Source: Rhizobium sp. ASV8 (GTDB lineage: Bacteria; Pseudomonadota; Alphaproteobacteria; Rhizobiales; Rhizobiaceae). From it: a stretch of DNA of 64,000 nt. A program made the translations under genes and the position numbers. How positions within the stretch are numbered: position 1 is the first letter of the stretch; the number at the start of each line of letters is the position of its first letter. The notes beneath the pieces were generated by a model. The model was given only the letters and a program-made list of their open reading frames with translations, was not told where the DNA came from and did no database searches. The stretch spans positions 186,001-250,000 of the forward strand of contig NZ_JAELUG010000001.1 of the NCBI RefSeq assembly GCF_016429255.1, given 5' to 3'. Shown here one piece after another: positions 25,585 to 35,200 of this stretch.

Positions 25585-26520
25585 CTACCAGGCCTTGAGG
25601 CCCAGCAGCTTCTCGCCCAGCGGCGTCAGCTTTGCTGTGGTCGCATTATGCTTTTCCCATTCGCGGGGATCACCGGGAAAGGCGTCGCGCTTCGGGGAGT
25701 CCAGTTCCCGCCAAAGGCGGATGCGTTCCTCGCGCTCGGCGACATTGTCGTATTCTGCCGGATGCATGGAGATGTATTGCGCCATGCGAACGCGGTTGTC
25801 GGAATGGTTCGGGCGGACGCCATGCGCGAGTAGCGAATTGAAGATCATCAGATCGCCAGGTTCCATGTCGATGTTGACGACCGACAGGCCCGTCATGTCG
25901 GGATGCATCGGATCGCGATCCGCGGGCTGCGTCTTTTCCCATCGATCGAAATGCTCGAAGAGTTCCGGCACGCACTGGAAGCCGCCGACGTCGCCATCCT
26001 GCTTCTTCAGACTCAAGACGGCCTGGACGCCGATGGGCATCGGACGGATCGAGGTGTCGACATCCCAGTGGATGAAGCCGTTCGGATTGCCCTTCACCTT
26101 CTTCGGCGGATTGAGATTGGCGCGATCGATGGTGACCCACAGATCCTCGCGATCCCAAATATCGACGAAGACATCGTAGATGCGCTTTTCCATGCGGTTG
26201 TCCCAGAGATACTGGTGATTGTAGATCTCCAGCATGCCGGTATTGTTCAGCTCCTTCATCTTGTGCTCGCGCCGCTGCGGCGCATACCAGGTCGAAGGGT
26301 CGCTCGGATCCTTCTCGTCAAAACGCCAGAGAAGCTCGACAAGCCGTTCGACATTCGCCTGCGGCACAGCCTGGCGAACAATCACATAGCCCTTGGTGAT
26401 CCAATGCTGCCAATCGTCCTTCAACAACACCCTGAGCGGCAATGTCTTCTGGATATCCTTCAGTTGCGTCGTGACTGCGGAAGCGGTCGGGTGAGCATCT
26501 CTTTTCAAGGCTGGCTGCAT
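25585..26520 (-). CDS. Phytanoyl-CoA dioxygenase (PhyH) family oxygenase
   Basis: A 311-residue Fe(II)/2-oxoglutarate-dependent oxygenase. Metal triad: HWD in GFIHWDVDTSI (about residues 150-152) and the distal His in FNSLLAHGVRPNHSDNRVRM, with the following Arg for 2-oxoglutarate. ATG 26520 has GGAGG seven bases upstream; the frame extends to 26592 without one. Divergent from an AraC regulator, 132 bases apart, suggesting substrate-induced expression. Substrate unknown. Confidence 0.9.
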   Translation of the reverse strand: MQPALKRDAHPTASAVTTQLKDIQKTLPLRVLLKDDWQHWITKGYVIVRQAVPQANVERLVELLWRFDEKDPSDPSTWYAPQRREHKMKELNNTGMLEIYNHQYLWDNRMEKRIYDVFVDIWDREDLWVTIDRANLNPPKKVKGNPNGFIHWDVDTSIRPMPIGVQAVLSLKKQDGDVGGFQCVPELFEHFDRWEKTQPADRDPMHPDMTGLSVVNIDMEPGDLMIFNSLLAHGVRPNHSDNRVRMAQYISMHPAEYDNVAEREERIRLWRELDSPKRDAFPGDPREWEKHNATTAKLTPLGEKLLGLKAW

Positions 26521-26652
26521 CTGTTTCCTCCATCTGGCTACCCCTTTGATTTCGGGTGACACAAATGTTGTAGCGCCATTCGCTGCCGTCATGTTGCCCG
26601 GCTATGGCCAATTCTGATACTATTCTGGCCTTCATAATTCTATGGACGCGCT

Positions 26653-27516
26653 ATGAGGCCCTATCTCGAAGTTCTGTCTCGTCCACCTGAGGCATCGTGG
26701 AGCATGCTGAACCGCAGGCTGGACGATTGCATTCCCTTTCAGTGGCATCATCATCCGGAGTTCGAACTGACCCTGACGCTGAACTCGATCGGCCAGCGCT
26801 TCATCGGCGATCACAGCGGCGAATATGAAGATGGCGATCTCGTACTGGTCGGCCCCAACCTGCCGCACAGCTGGGTCTCACGCGCCAAGATCGAGGACAA
26901 GAAGCCGCACATCGCGCTCGTCCTCTGGTTCCATCGCGATTGGCTGCTGCAGATGACGGGCGGAGCCGTGGAATTTCGGCCCATCGAGGCAATGCTGCGA
27001 CGTGGCGATAACGGCCTTCACTTTTCGAATGATATCGCGGCGGTTGTGCGGCCGGCCTTCGAGAGCATTTTCGAGAAGCCTCCGGTCGAACGCCTGCTGT
27101 CGCTGCTCGGCATCCTCGTCACCGTGTCGGAGGACCGGCAGGCAATGCCGCTTGCCAGCACGCCGGCCCAGACGCCGGACGCGAGGGAGAGCCGAGAACG
27201 CATCGACCGCGTGCTCACGCATATGCATCTTCACTATGCCCGTACGATCAGCCTTGGCGAGCTGGCGGATATCGCCGCGCTCAGCGTCTCCGGCCTGCAT
27301 CGCATGTTCCGGCGTCATACCGGCGTCGCCATTTCCGACTACTTGATGCGCATGCGCATCGGCGACGCCTGCGCCCGCCTCTCTTCCACCGATCAGGCCA
27401 TTCATCACATCAGCGATGCCGTCGGCTACGCCTCGCCGGCCAACTTCAACAGGCAGTTCAAGGCGCTGAAAGGCATGACGCCGCGCGAATACAGGGCGAT
27501 GTTCGTCAGCCGCTGA
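26653..27516 (+). CDS. AraC-family transcriptional regulator
   Basis: A 287-residue regulator. N-terminal cupin sensor (FQWHHHPEFELTLTLNS near residue 32) and C-terminal double HTH (about residues 180-285; ISLGELADIAALSVSGLHRMFRRH, then ISDAVGYASPANFNRQFKAL), ending in the TPREYR signature. It is divergent from the PhyH oxygenase gene and probably activates it. Its 3' end overlaps the convergent MocR gene by 11 bases. Confidence 0.92.
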   Translation: MRPYLEVLSRPPEASWSMLNRRLDDCIPFQWHHHPEFELTLTLNSIGQRFIGDHSGEYEDGDLVLVGPNLPHSWVSRAKIEDKKPHIALVLWFHRDWLLQMTGGAVEFRPIEAMLRRGDNGLHFSNDIAAVVRPAFESIFEKPPVERLLSLLGILVTVSEDRQAMPLASTPAQTPDARESRERIDRVLTHMHLHYARTISLGELADIAALSVSGLHRMFRRHTGVAISDYLMRMRIGDACARLSSTDQAIHHISDAVGYASPANFNRQFKALKGMTPREYRAMFVSR

Positions 27517-28930
27517 CGGATGACGTCGCCAGTGCGTTTGCGATTCTCGCCGCCGCCGCATCCGCCCCCTCGGCGTTCATTCGGGCGATGCCGAACAGCA
27601 GACCAGGCCGCGCCGGCCCCAGATGCAGCGACGACATCGCACGCAGCGCGAAACCTTGGGCATTGACGCTACGCATCGCCGCAAGGTCATCGACAGTTTC
27701 ATCCCGGAACCAGCTTGCCAACTGCAGCCCTCCCGTCCCGGCACCGACACAAAGCCACGCGCTACAATGGCTGTTGAGAGCGGCAACGGAAGCCGCCATG
27801 CGCTCCGCATAGACTGCATTCATGCGGCGCAGATGAGCGCGAAACCGCCCCTCGCGGATAAAGTCGGCAAGTGCCGCCTGAATATGGACCGGCACGATCG
27901 CGCCTCTTAGCCGCTGCGCCGCCTCGACGGACGCCACCAGCCTTGAAGGCACCACGACATAGGCGACACGCAGCCCGGGCGCGAGGGTTTTGGAAAACGT
28001 GCCGAGATAGGCGACGACCTCTCCGCGGTCGATCCCTTGCAGCGCGGCAATCGGGCGAGACTCATATTGAAATTCGCTGTCGTAGTCGTCCTCGATCACG
28101 ATCGCGCCTCTGGTGCGCGCAAACTCCAGCAATGCAAGGCGACGCGAAAGACTCATGGTCGCACCGGTCGGATATTGGTGCGAGGGCGTGACGTAGATCA
28201 GTCGAGGTGACGGCCCGACTGCGCGCGAAATGTCGATACCCTCCGCGTCGCAAGGAACCGGCACAAGCGCGGCACCGGCCATGCGGAACAATGCGTGCGC
28301 GGTGGCATAGCCCGGATCCTCGATCCAGGTGACGCCATCGTTCGGATGGTCTGCCCAGAGCAGGACGCTGGTCAGCAGATTGATTGCCGCACCGGTTGTC
28401 GGAACGATCACAACCTGTTCGGGCCTGGCAATCACGCCGCGCGTTACCGCGATGTGGTCGAGGATCGCCTCGCGCAGCTCGCGAATGCCGCCATGCGCTC
28501 CATAGCCGAGATCGTGCACCCGTAGCGAACGGCCACGCGCACCGAGATACCTTGCCCATACGGCATGGGGAAATGCGTCGACATCCGGAACACCGGGTTC
28601 GAACAAACCACCCGTGGCGAACTCCGTAGTCTGAGGCGGTTTGGACCTAAGGGTCACGGACTGTCCAAGCAGCGGCGCCGAAAACGCCGCGACCCGTGTC
28701 GCCGCCCCTGTCGTCGACTGCAGATACCCCTCCGCTTTCAAGCGATCATAAGCGATGACGACAGTCGAGCGCGCGACACCGAGAGAAATTGCCAATGCTC
28801 GCGTCGAGGGCACTCGTTGTCCCGCCGCCATATGCCCGTGCAGTATCCGATCGCGCACCACGCGATAGACCTGCCCTTCCAGATCGCCCGCGGCCCGGTC
28901 AATAGCCACCCACTGCACCACGGATACCAT
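27506..28930 (-). CDS. MocR/PdxR-type regulator (GntR HTH fused to aminotransferase domain)
   Basis: A 474-residue chimeric regulator. GntR winged helix (residues about 15-80; VPSTRALAISLGVARSTVVIAYDRL) linked to a fold-type I PLP aminotransferase domain (about 115-465) with IEDDYDSEFQY and the PLP-lysine segment YLGTFSKTLAPGLRVAYV. Such proteins sense PLP or amino compounds. It is divergent from a pyridoxamine-phosphate-oxidase-like flavoprotein, with direct repeats in the 94-base spacer, the classic MocR layout. Confidence 0.93.
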   Translation of the reverse strand: MVSVVQWVAIDRAAGDLEGQVYRVVRDRILHGHMAAGQRVPSTRALAISLGVARSTVVIAYDRLKAEGYLQSTTGAATRVAAFSAPLLGQSVTLRSKPPQTTEFATGGLFEPGVPDVDAFPHAVWARYLGARGRSLRVHDLGYGAHGGIRELREAILDHIAVTRGVIARPEQVVIVPTTGAAINLLTSVLLWADHPNDGVTWIEDPGYATAHALFRMAGAALVPVPCDAEGIDISRAVGPSPRLIYVTPSHQYPTGATMSLSRRLALLEFARTRGAIVIEDDYDSEFQYESRPIAALQGIDRGEVVAYLGTFSKTLAPGLRVAYVVVPSRLVASVEAAQRLRGAIVPVHIQAALADFIREGRFRAHLRRMNAVYAERMAASVAALNSHCSAWLCVGAGTGGLQLASWFRDETVDDLAAMRSVNAQGFALRAMSSLHLGPARPGLLFGIARMNAEGADAAAARIANALATSSVSG

Positions 28931-28938
28931 GAAGCCTC

Positions 28939-28967
28939 AACTGGTCTGCTAAAAATTGAAAAACTGG
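28939..28967. promoter_or_regulatory. Candidate MocR direct-repeat operator
   Basis: AACTGG at 28939-28944 recurs at 28962-28967, 23 bases (about two helical turns) apart, in the spacer between the MocR gene and its divergent neighbour. MocR proteins bind spaced direct repeats. Inference from position and spacing. Confidence 0.4.
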
Positions 28968-29024
28968 CTATATATATCATACCTCTTTGCTGACAGAGAT
29001 CAATGGCACAACGGAGAAGAAGCC

Positions 29025-29708
29025 ATGAGCGATCACCTGCCACCATCGTCAGCGGATTACCCCACCACAGAGCGTAGCCGCGTGCGGCGCAGCCCGAAAC
29101 GCGGCACTCACGCCCGCGCTGACGTCCACGCCATTCTGGATGCCTCACCCCTCTGTCACGTCGGCTACGTCATCAACGGCGCGCCCTATGTGACGCCGAC
29201 GCTGCACTGGCGCGAAGGCGAGTACGTCTACTGGCACGGCTCCTCCGCCAGCCGCTTTCTGCGCGCTTCCGAGGACATGCCCGTCTGCCTCACCTGCAGC
29301 ATCATGGACGGCTATGTGCTTGCCCGCTCCGCCTTCAATCATTCGGTCAACTATCGATCGGCGATGGTCTTCGGCACGGCTCGCCTGGTCGACGATCCCG
29401 ACGAAAAGAACCATGCATTGCGCCAACTCATCGAAGATCTGTTTCCGGGACGCTGGGAAAGCCTGCGGCCGATGACCACGCAGGAAGTCAAGGCAACATC
29501 TGTCCTGCGGATGAAAATCGACGAGGCCACGGCCAAGGTCCGCAACGCTCCGCCAGGCGATATCGACGAGGCGGACTATCCGGTTTGGGCAGGCGTCCTG
29601 CCGATAACAAGCCATCTGGCGCCTGCGGAAACCGCGCCCGGCATGCCCGGCAACATTGAGCTACCACAAGCGCTGGCAGACCTGATAGCATCGGGCCGAA
29701 TTCGCTGA
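29025..29708 (+). CDS. Pyridoxamine 5'-phosphate oxidase-like FMN-binding protein
   Basis: A 227-residue split-barrel flavoprotein of the Pyridox_ox_2 group. VHAILDASPLCHVGYVINGAPY begins the barrel; YWHGSSASRFLRA and SAMVFGTARLV contain typical FMN-phosphate contacts. ATG 29025 follows GGAGAAGAAG. Members are often heme- or flavin-binding proteins of unknown substrate rather than true PNP oxidases. Divergent MocR gene implies control by vitamin B6 or amine status. Confidence 0.88.
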   Translation: MSDHLPPSSADYPTTERSRVRRSPKRGTHARADVHAILDASPLCHVGYVINGAPYVTPTLHWREGEYVYWHGSSASRFLRASEDMPVCLTCSIMDGYVLARSAFNHSVNYRSAMVFGTARLVDDPDEKNHALRQLIEDLFPGRWESLRPMTTQEVKATSVLRMKIDEATAKVRNAPPGDIDEADYPVWAGVLPITSHLAPAETAPGMPGNIELPQALADLIASGRIR

Positions 29709-29737
29709 ACTGCATTCGAAGACCAAAGGACGTTGAT

Positions 29738-30400
29738 ATGGATCTTGCCAACTGGAGCGGCGTGCCTCGCCCCGAACGAACCACCCTCGAAGGTCGCTTT
29801 GTCCGGATCGAACCGCTCGACTCGGCGCGCCACGGCGCCGATCTGTTTGCCTCGGCTCAAGCTCCCGGCGCGGAAGACCGCTTTCGTTATCTGTTTGAGA
29901 GCGCTCCTGCCGACTACGCGGCCTTTTCCCCCTGGATCGAGAAGGCATCATCCAGCGCCGATCCCCTGTTCTTCGCAACCATCGACAAGCGCACCGGCCG
30001 CGCTGAAGGTCGCCAGGCATTGATGCGGATCGACAATGCGCATGGCGTCATCGAGATCGGCAGTATTCTTTGGGGACCGGAGATCGCCCGCAGCCCGGCA
30101 ACGACCGAAACGCTTTATCTCTTTGCGTCCTACGTCTTCGATACGCTCGGATACCGCCGCTTCGAATGGAAATGCAACAACCTCAACGAACCCTCGAAAC
30201 GGGCAGCCGAGCGCTTTGGCTTCAGCTTCGAGGGCATTTTCCGACAGCACATGGTCGCCAAGGGCCAAAACCGTGATACCGCTTGGTTCGCGATGATCGA
30301 CGCCGATTGGCCCAAGCTGAAAGCGGGCTATCAGCACTGGTTGGCCCCTGAAAACTTTGACGAAGCCGGACATCAGAAGACCAAGCTGACGTTCGGATAG
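29738..30400 (+). CDS. GNAT-family acetyltransferase (RimJ-like)
   Basis: A 220-residue N-acetyltransferase. TLEGRFVRIEPLD opens the domain; GVIEIGSILWGPEIARSPATTET gives beta-4 and the acetyl-CoA loop; RFEWKCNNLNEPSKRAAERFGFSFEGIFRQH is the C-terminal half shared with RimJ/RimL-type enzymes. It follows the flavoprotein gene by 29 bases on the same strand and may be co-transcribed. Acceptor unknown. Confidence 0.88.
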   Translation: MDLANWSGVPRPERTTLEGRFVRIEPLDSARHGADLFASAQAPGAEDRFRYLFESAPADYAAFSPWIEKASSSADPLFFATIDKRTGRAEGRQALMRIDNAHGVIEIGSILWGPEIARSPATTETLYLFASYVFDTLGYRRFEWKCNNLNEPSKRAAERFGFSFEGIFRQHMVAKGQNRDTAWFAMIDADWPKLKAGYQHWLAPENFDEAGHQKTKLTFG

Positions 30401-30420
30401 GCGAAAAAGCCCACCGCGCG

Positions 30421-30861
30421 CTAAAGAAGCTTGCGAAAATAAACGACGCGCCTGGTTTCCGCAAAACCGAGCGCCTCGTGAAAGGCATGACTGTCGAGAT
30501 TATCGATCAATGCATCGGAGGCAAACTCGGAGCAGCCGGCGGCCCGTCCCCAGGCGGCAACGGCGTGGCACAACGCCTCCGCAATGCCCTGCCTGCGATG
30601 CTCGCCGCGCACATAAATGCCCTCCAAAAACGCGACCGGCGACGTTTCGCAACCATTGACGTAATCGTGCCGCAATGTCGCTTCAGCAAAACCGACGGCA
30701 TGATTGGCAGAATCGATTGCGAGAAACGCAACGGCATTTTTATTGGACGCAAATTGCGCGAGCTCCGCGCGATGACGCTCGAACGAACCATCGGGCCAAA
30801 GTTCCGCGCGCAAGCGCACCCAATCGTCCAGATGTTCTTGTGCTGCTTCTTCTATCCGCAT
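30421..30861 (-). CDS. Aminoglycoside 6'-N-acetyltransferase-like GNAT protein
   Basis: A 146-residue GNAT protein that follows the AAC(6')-I pattern closely: HLDDWVRLRAELWPD near the start, GFAEATLRHDYVNGCETSPV, FLEGIYVRGEHRRQGIAEAL (acetyl-CoA loop), ASDALIDNLDSHAFHEALGF and ETRRVVYFRK at the C-terminus. These are the segments shared by chromosomal AAC(6') enzymes that acetylate kanamycin/tobramycin-type aminoglycosides. Monocistronic, convergent with the preceding GNAT gene. Whether it confers resistance here is unproven. Confidence 0.85.
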   Translation of the reverse strand: MRIEEAAQEHLDDWVRLRAELWPDGSFERHRAELAQFASNKNAVAFLAIDSANHAVGFAEATLRHDYVNGCETSPVAFLEGIYVRGEHRRQGIAEALCHAVAAWGRAAGCSEFASDALIDNLDSHAFHEALGFAETRRVVYFRKLL

Positions 30862-30993
30862 GTCTCGCCCCCACTCGCTTGCCGGCCGCCAGCGCGGACG
30901 AAAAATTTCACTTTCGACTCCACAATCATCGCGCTACATATCGCGCTTGCTCACGCGAAAACTATTCGATGATCGATATCTGAGGACGATGGC

Positions 30994-31989
30994 ATGACAT
31001 TTCAAAGCAGTTCGCGTCTTTACGCTGCTGTTTCAGCCCTTCTATGGCCGGCGATCTTCTGCGGTGGTTTGGTTGGTGCTTATTTCGCCTTCGAATCGAA
31101 CATGCATCTCCTCTGGTTCAATGTCACCTATCTCTCGACTGTTGCGGTGATTGCGCTTTTCGAGCGGCTGATGCCCTACGAGAAAACCTGGCAGAAACGC
31201 GATGGCGAAACCTTCAACGATATCGCCCATACACTGCTGAGCAAGGGCGGCGTACAGATCGCCGCCGCCATCGGCACGTCCTTCCCCATGGCCGTGGCGA
31301 CCGTAGCGCAGCCGGTGCTGAGCTATCACTCCCGCTTCTGGCCGGACCAGTGGCCGATGATCTTCCAGGTGGCGCTTGGCCTCGTCATCGCCGAATTCGG
31401 CCTCTATATGGCGCACCGCCTCGCCCATGAGCATTTGTCGCTTTGGCGCTTCCATGCACTGCATCACAGCGTCGAGCGCCTGTGGGTCATCAACACCGGC
31501 CGCTTCCATATCATCGATTCGCTGTTCAAGATCGCGCTCAGTCAGATTCCGCTCTATCTGCTCGGCGCACCGCTGCCTGTTTTCCTGTGGATCGGCGCCG
31601 TGACGGCGACAATTGGCCTGCTCACCCACTGCAATGTCGATATGCGCACAGGCCCGCTCGACTGGATATTCTCGACGCCGCGCCTGCATCGCTGGCATCA
31701 TTCCAAGCTGCTTGCCGAAGGCAATACCAATTACGGTGAAAATCTTGTGATCTGGGATCAGCTTCTCGGCACGTTCTACAATCCGCCGCGCCCCTCCTCC
31801 ACGGATATCGGCATCACCGGCAAGGTCGCCAAGGGCTTCCTTGCGCAGATCACCCAGCCCTTCTCCAAGAAAGGCCGCAAGGAGATCATCGGTAAAAAGC
31901 CGAAGGAGCTTATCCTCAAAGAGGAGCAGGCAGCAAAGGCCGCTGCCGCCACACGGCGGAGCGAACCGCCGATTCGTAAAACCAGCTAG
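30994..31989 (+). CDS. Sterol desaturase/fatty acid hydroxylase family protein
   Basis: A 331-residue integral-membrane di-iron enzyme. Helices around residues 10-60, 85-105 and 125-150 frame the histidine boxes HRLAHE, HALHHS and HRWHHSKL (plus LTHCNVD), which bind two irons. Family members hydroxylate or desaturate lipids such as sterols, ornithine lipids and fatty acids. The basic C-terminal tail is cytoplasmic. Sterol substrates are unlikely in this kind of bacterium, so a membrane lipid is more probable. Confidence 0.9.
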   Translation: MTFQSSSRLYAAVSALLWPAIFCGGLVGAYFAFESNMHLLWFNVTYLSTVAVIALFERLMPYEKTWQKRDGETFNDIAHTLLSKGGVQIAAAIGTSFPMAVATVAQPVLSYHSRFWPDQWPMIFQVALGLVIAEFGLYMAHRLAHEHLSLWRFHALHHSVERLWVINTGRFHIIDSLFKIALSQIPLYLLGAPLPVFLWIGAVTATIGLLTHCNVDMRTGPLDWIFSTPRLHRWHHSKLLAEGNTNYGENLVIWDQLLGTFYNPPRPSSTDIGITGKVAKGFLAQITQPFSKKGRKEIIGKKPKELILKEEQAAKAAAATRRSEPPIRKTS

Positions 31990-32090
31990 CACGCTCTGCC
32001 TGGGATGATCGCCCCTCGCCTCTCGGCTAGGCCGATCTTCCCATCTGCGCTGTGGATAGAAACATTCCGAAAAATTCCGCCCCGACAACA

Positions 32091-32181
32091 CACGTAATTG
32101 CGTTTCAATCTGGCAAGATATTGTCATTTAACGTGTATTGAAAAAGCCCCCCCAGGGGATTACCTAGGTCCACGTAAATTG
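32091..32181 (+). promoter_or_regulatory. AT-rich leader with repeated CACGTAA(A)TTG box
   Basis: CACGTAATTG at 32091-32100 recurs as CACGTAAATTG at 32171-32181, 80 bases apart, in the region preceding the large fusion gene; a TACCTAGGT element lies just before the second copy. It may be a regulator site pair or promoter region. Function inferred only from position. Confidence 0.3.
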
Positions 32182-32212
32182 TTCGTGATGAAAGATTAGG
32201 AAAATCATTGAG

Positions 32213-35200
32213 ATGGAAGGGAGGTTCAGCAGAGAATACCTCAAGCAACTTCATAGAATATTTTATATTTCTAGAGAGATAGACCGCCTTGAGCGAGAAT
32301 TCATTAAGCAAGGCATAGCACATTTTCATGTGTCGGGCGCCGGGCATGAGTCGACGGCGCTGCTCAACGAGTTCCTCCAGGAAGACGACTGGCTGCATCT
32401 TCATTATCGCGACAAAGCCTTGATGCTGGCGCGCGGCATGCCAATTCGCGAGTTTTTCTCCAGTCTTCTCGCCACCGCCAATTCCCATTCCGCCGGCCGG
32501 CAGATGAGCGCGCATCTTTCTTCCCGCGCTCTCAACATCACCTCGATCGTCGGTCCCGTCGGCAACAATGCATTGCACGCAGCCGGTGTCGGCGCGGCGC
32601 TGAAAAACAGGCCCGGCAAGCCGATCGCCATCTGTTGCGTCGGCGACGGAACGACACAGCAGGGCGAATTCGTCGAGGCCGTGGCCGAAGCGGTACGCAG
32701 CCAATCCCCTGTCGTCTTCGTCATTGAAGACAATAGCTTCTCGATCTCGACCCGGACGAGCAAGCAGACCTTCTTCGACCTGCCCGGCGGTCCTGCTTCC
32801 TCTTTCTACGGCATCGATATCATTCGCACCGACGGGGACGATCTGACGACCTCGCGGGAGGCCTTCAGCAAAGCCGTTCGCCAAAGCCGCGAAAGCCGCA
32901 CGCCTAGCATCGTGCTTCTCAACGTCGAACGCTTGTCAGACCACACGAATGCCGACGATCAGAAGACCTATCGCACGACGTTGGAAATTGAGACGAGCTC
33001 CTCTCGCGATCCACTGCCCAACCTGCGCGCGCTGCTCAAAAATGCCGGCATCGATACCAATGAGCTAGAGGCGATCGAGCAGGAACTGACGATCGAGGTA
33101 CAGGCGGAAGCCGCTCTTGCTCGCAAGGAAGATGCCCCGAAGGTCGAACCGGAAGCAAAGGTTCCCTACCCCGCATCCTTCGGCAAGGCGACGGAATATC
33201 GCGGCAACGAACGCGAAGCGACGTTGACGATGCGTGAGGCGCTGAACGATGTGTTGGAGCGTCAGCTTGCCGCCAATCCGGATGTCGTGCTGTTCGGTCA
33301 GGACATCGAAGATCCGAAGGGCGACGTCTTCGGCGTGACCCGTGGTCTCAGCACCAAATATCCCGACCGCGTGCGCAACGCGGCGCTGACCGAATCCACG
33401 ATCGTCGGCACCGCCGTCGGTCGTGCGCTTGCCGGACAGCGTCCCGTCGCATTCCTGCAATTCGCCGATTTCCTGCCGCTTGCCTATAACCAGATCGTCT
33501 CGGAAATGGGCAGCATGTTCTGGCGCACCAATGGCGCCTGGGAATCTCCAGTCATCCTGATGGTCAGCTGCGGCGGCTACAAGCCGGGCCTCGGCCCCTT
33601 CCATGCCCAGAGCTTCGAGGGCATGCTCGCCCATACGCCCGGCATCGACGTCGTCATGCCATCGAGCGCCGGCGATGCGGCCGGTCTGCTCAATGCAGCC
33701 TTTCAATCGCGGCGCCCCACCGTCTTCCTTTATCCCAAGGCGGTGCTCAACAATTCGGACGGCCGCACTTCGCCCGACCTCGACAAGCATTTCGTCCATC
33801 CCGGGCTGTCGCGCCACGTGGCCCGTGGCCGTGACCTGACGTTGGTCAGCTATGGCAACACGGTGTCCTTGTGCGCGAATGCAGCCAAGGCGTTCGAAGC
33901 CCAGGGCTTTTCCGTCGAGGTGATCGATCTTCGCTCGATCTCCCCCTGGGACGAAAAGGAAGTCCTGGCGAGCGCCAGGCGCACACGCCGCCTCATCGTC
34001 GTCCACGAAGACAACCGCACAGTCGGCATGGGGGCGGAAATCGTCGCCACGGTTACCGAGAAGACAGATGTGCCTGTCGTCGTGCGCAGACTTGCGCGGT
34101 CCGATGCCCACGTCCCCTTCAACTTCCGCAATCAGCTCGAGACCCTGCCGTCCTACAGCAAGCTTGTGGATTTGATGGCAGAAGTCCTCGAATGCGAAGT
34201 GACCTGGCACGAAGAGGACGACAGCGGCCCGACTGCTGCCATCAAGGCGATCGGCTCCGGCCCCGCCGACGAGAACGTGTTGATCACCGATCTGTTGGTC
34301 AAGCCTGGCGACACGATCGAAGTCGGCCAGCTCGTTGCCGTTGTCGAGGCCACCAAGGCTTCGGTTGAGATCTGCGCCAATATCGGCGGCGTCGTACAGG
34401 AAGTATTCGCCAGGGTCGGCGACCAGATCGCCACCGACAGCCCCCTCCTGACAGTCGATGCCAATCGCGAGAGCAGCGAGCGGAACTTCGCGCTCGCCTC
34501 GGAAATACAGAACAAATTCGTCCTGCGTCGCCTGAAATCACATTCCATTCCGACATTGCGCCGTCATTCCGGCAGCTTCTCGGAGATCGCTGTCAGCGGC
34601 ATTGGTTATGCGACGGGCGGTCGCCGGGTCGCCAACGACGACATCATCCATCATTGGCCGAACCGGCGCGCGGACGAGATCTTTGCCCTGACCGGCATCA
34701 AGAGCCGCTATTGGGTAGCTCCGGGCGAAGGCACGCTCAGCCTTGCGACCAAAGCCGTGCAAGATCTGTTGCGCCAGACCCAGATGACGATCCACGACAT
34801 TGATCTGGTCATCGCCGCGACTGGAACGCCTGATATCGCCACCCCATCGCTCGCAAGCCGCGTTGCCGTTGCAGTCGCCGAAGACGGCGTGCGGCCCTCG
34901 CTTGCCGCCTATGACATGGGCGCCGCCTGCTCCGGCTATCTCTACGCGCTGCAGCAAGCTCATGATTTCATTGCGCAACAGAATGACGCCAAGGTGCTGA
35001 TCGTCACCTCCGAAGTCCTGTCGCCGCTGCTTGATATGAAGGATTTCTCCACCGCCATCCTGTTCGGCGACGCCGCCACCGCAAGCCTGGTGACGACCCG
35101 CGAGATGGCGCGCAACCCGATATTCACGGCCAGCCGCCCCACCATCAGTGGCCGGCCGGAGCCGGGCGATCTTCTCTATGTGCCGCTGCCTGATGACGGC

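Noticed and set aside
33065..34210. Minus-strand 381-codon frame
   Set aside because: Antisense to the E1-beta part of the fusion gene; no recognisable domain.
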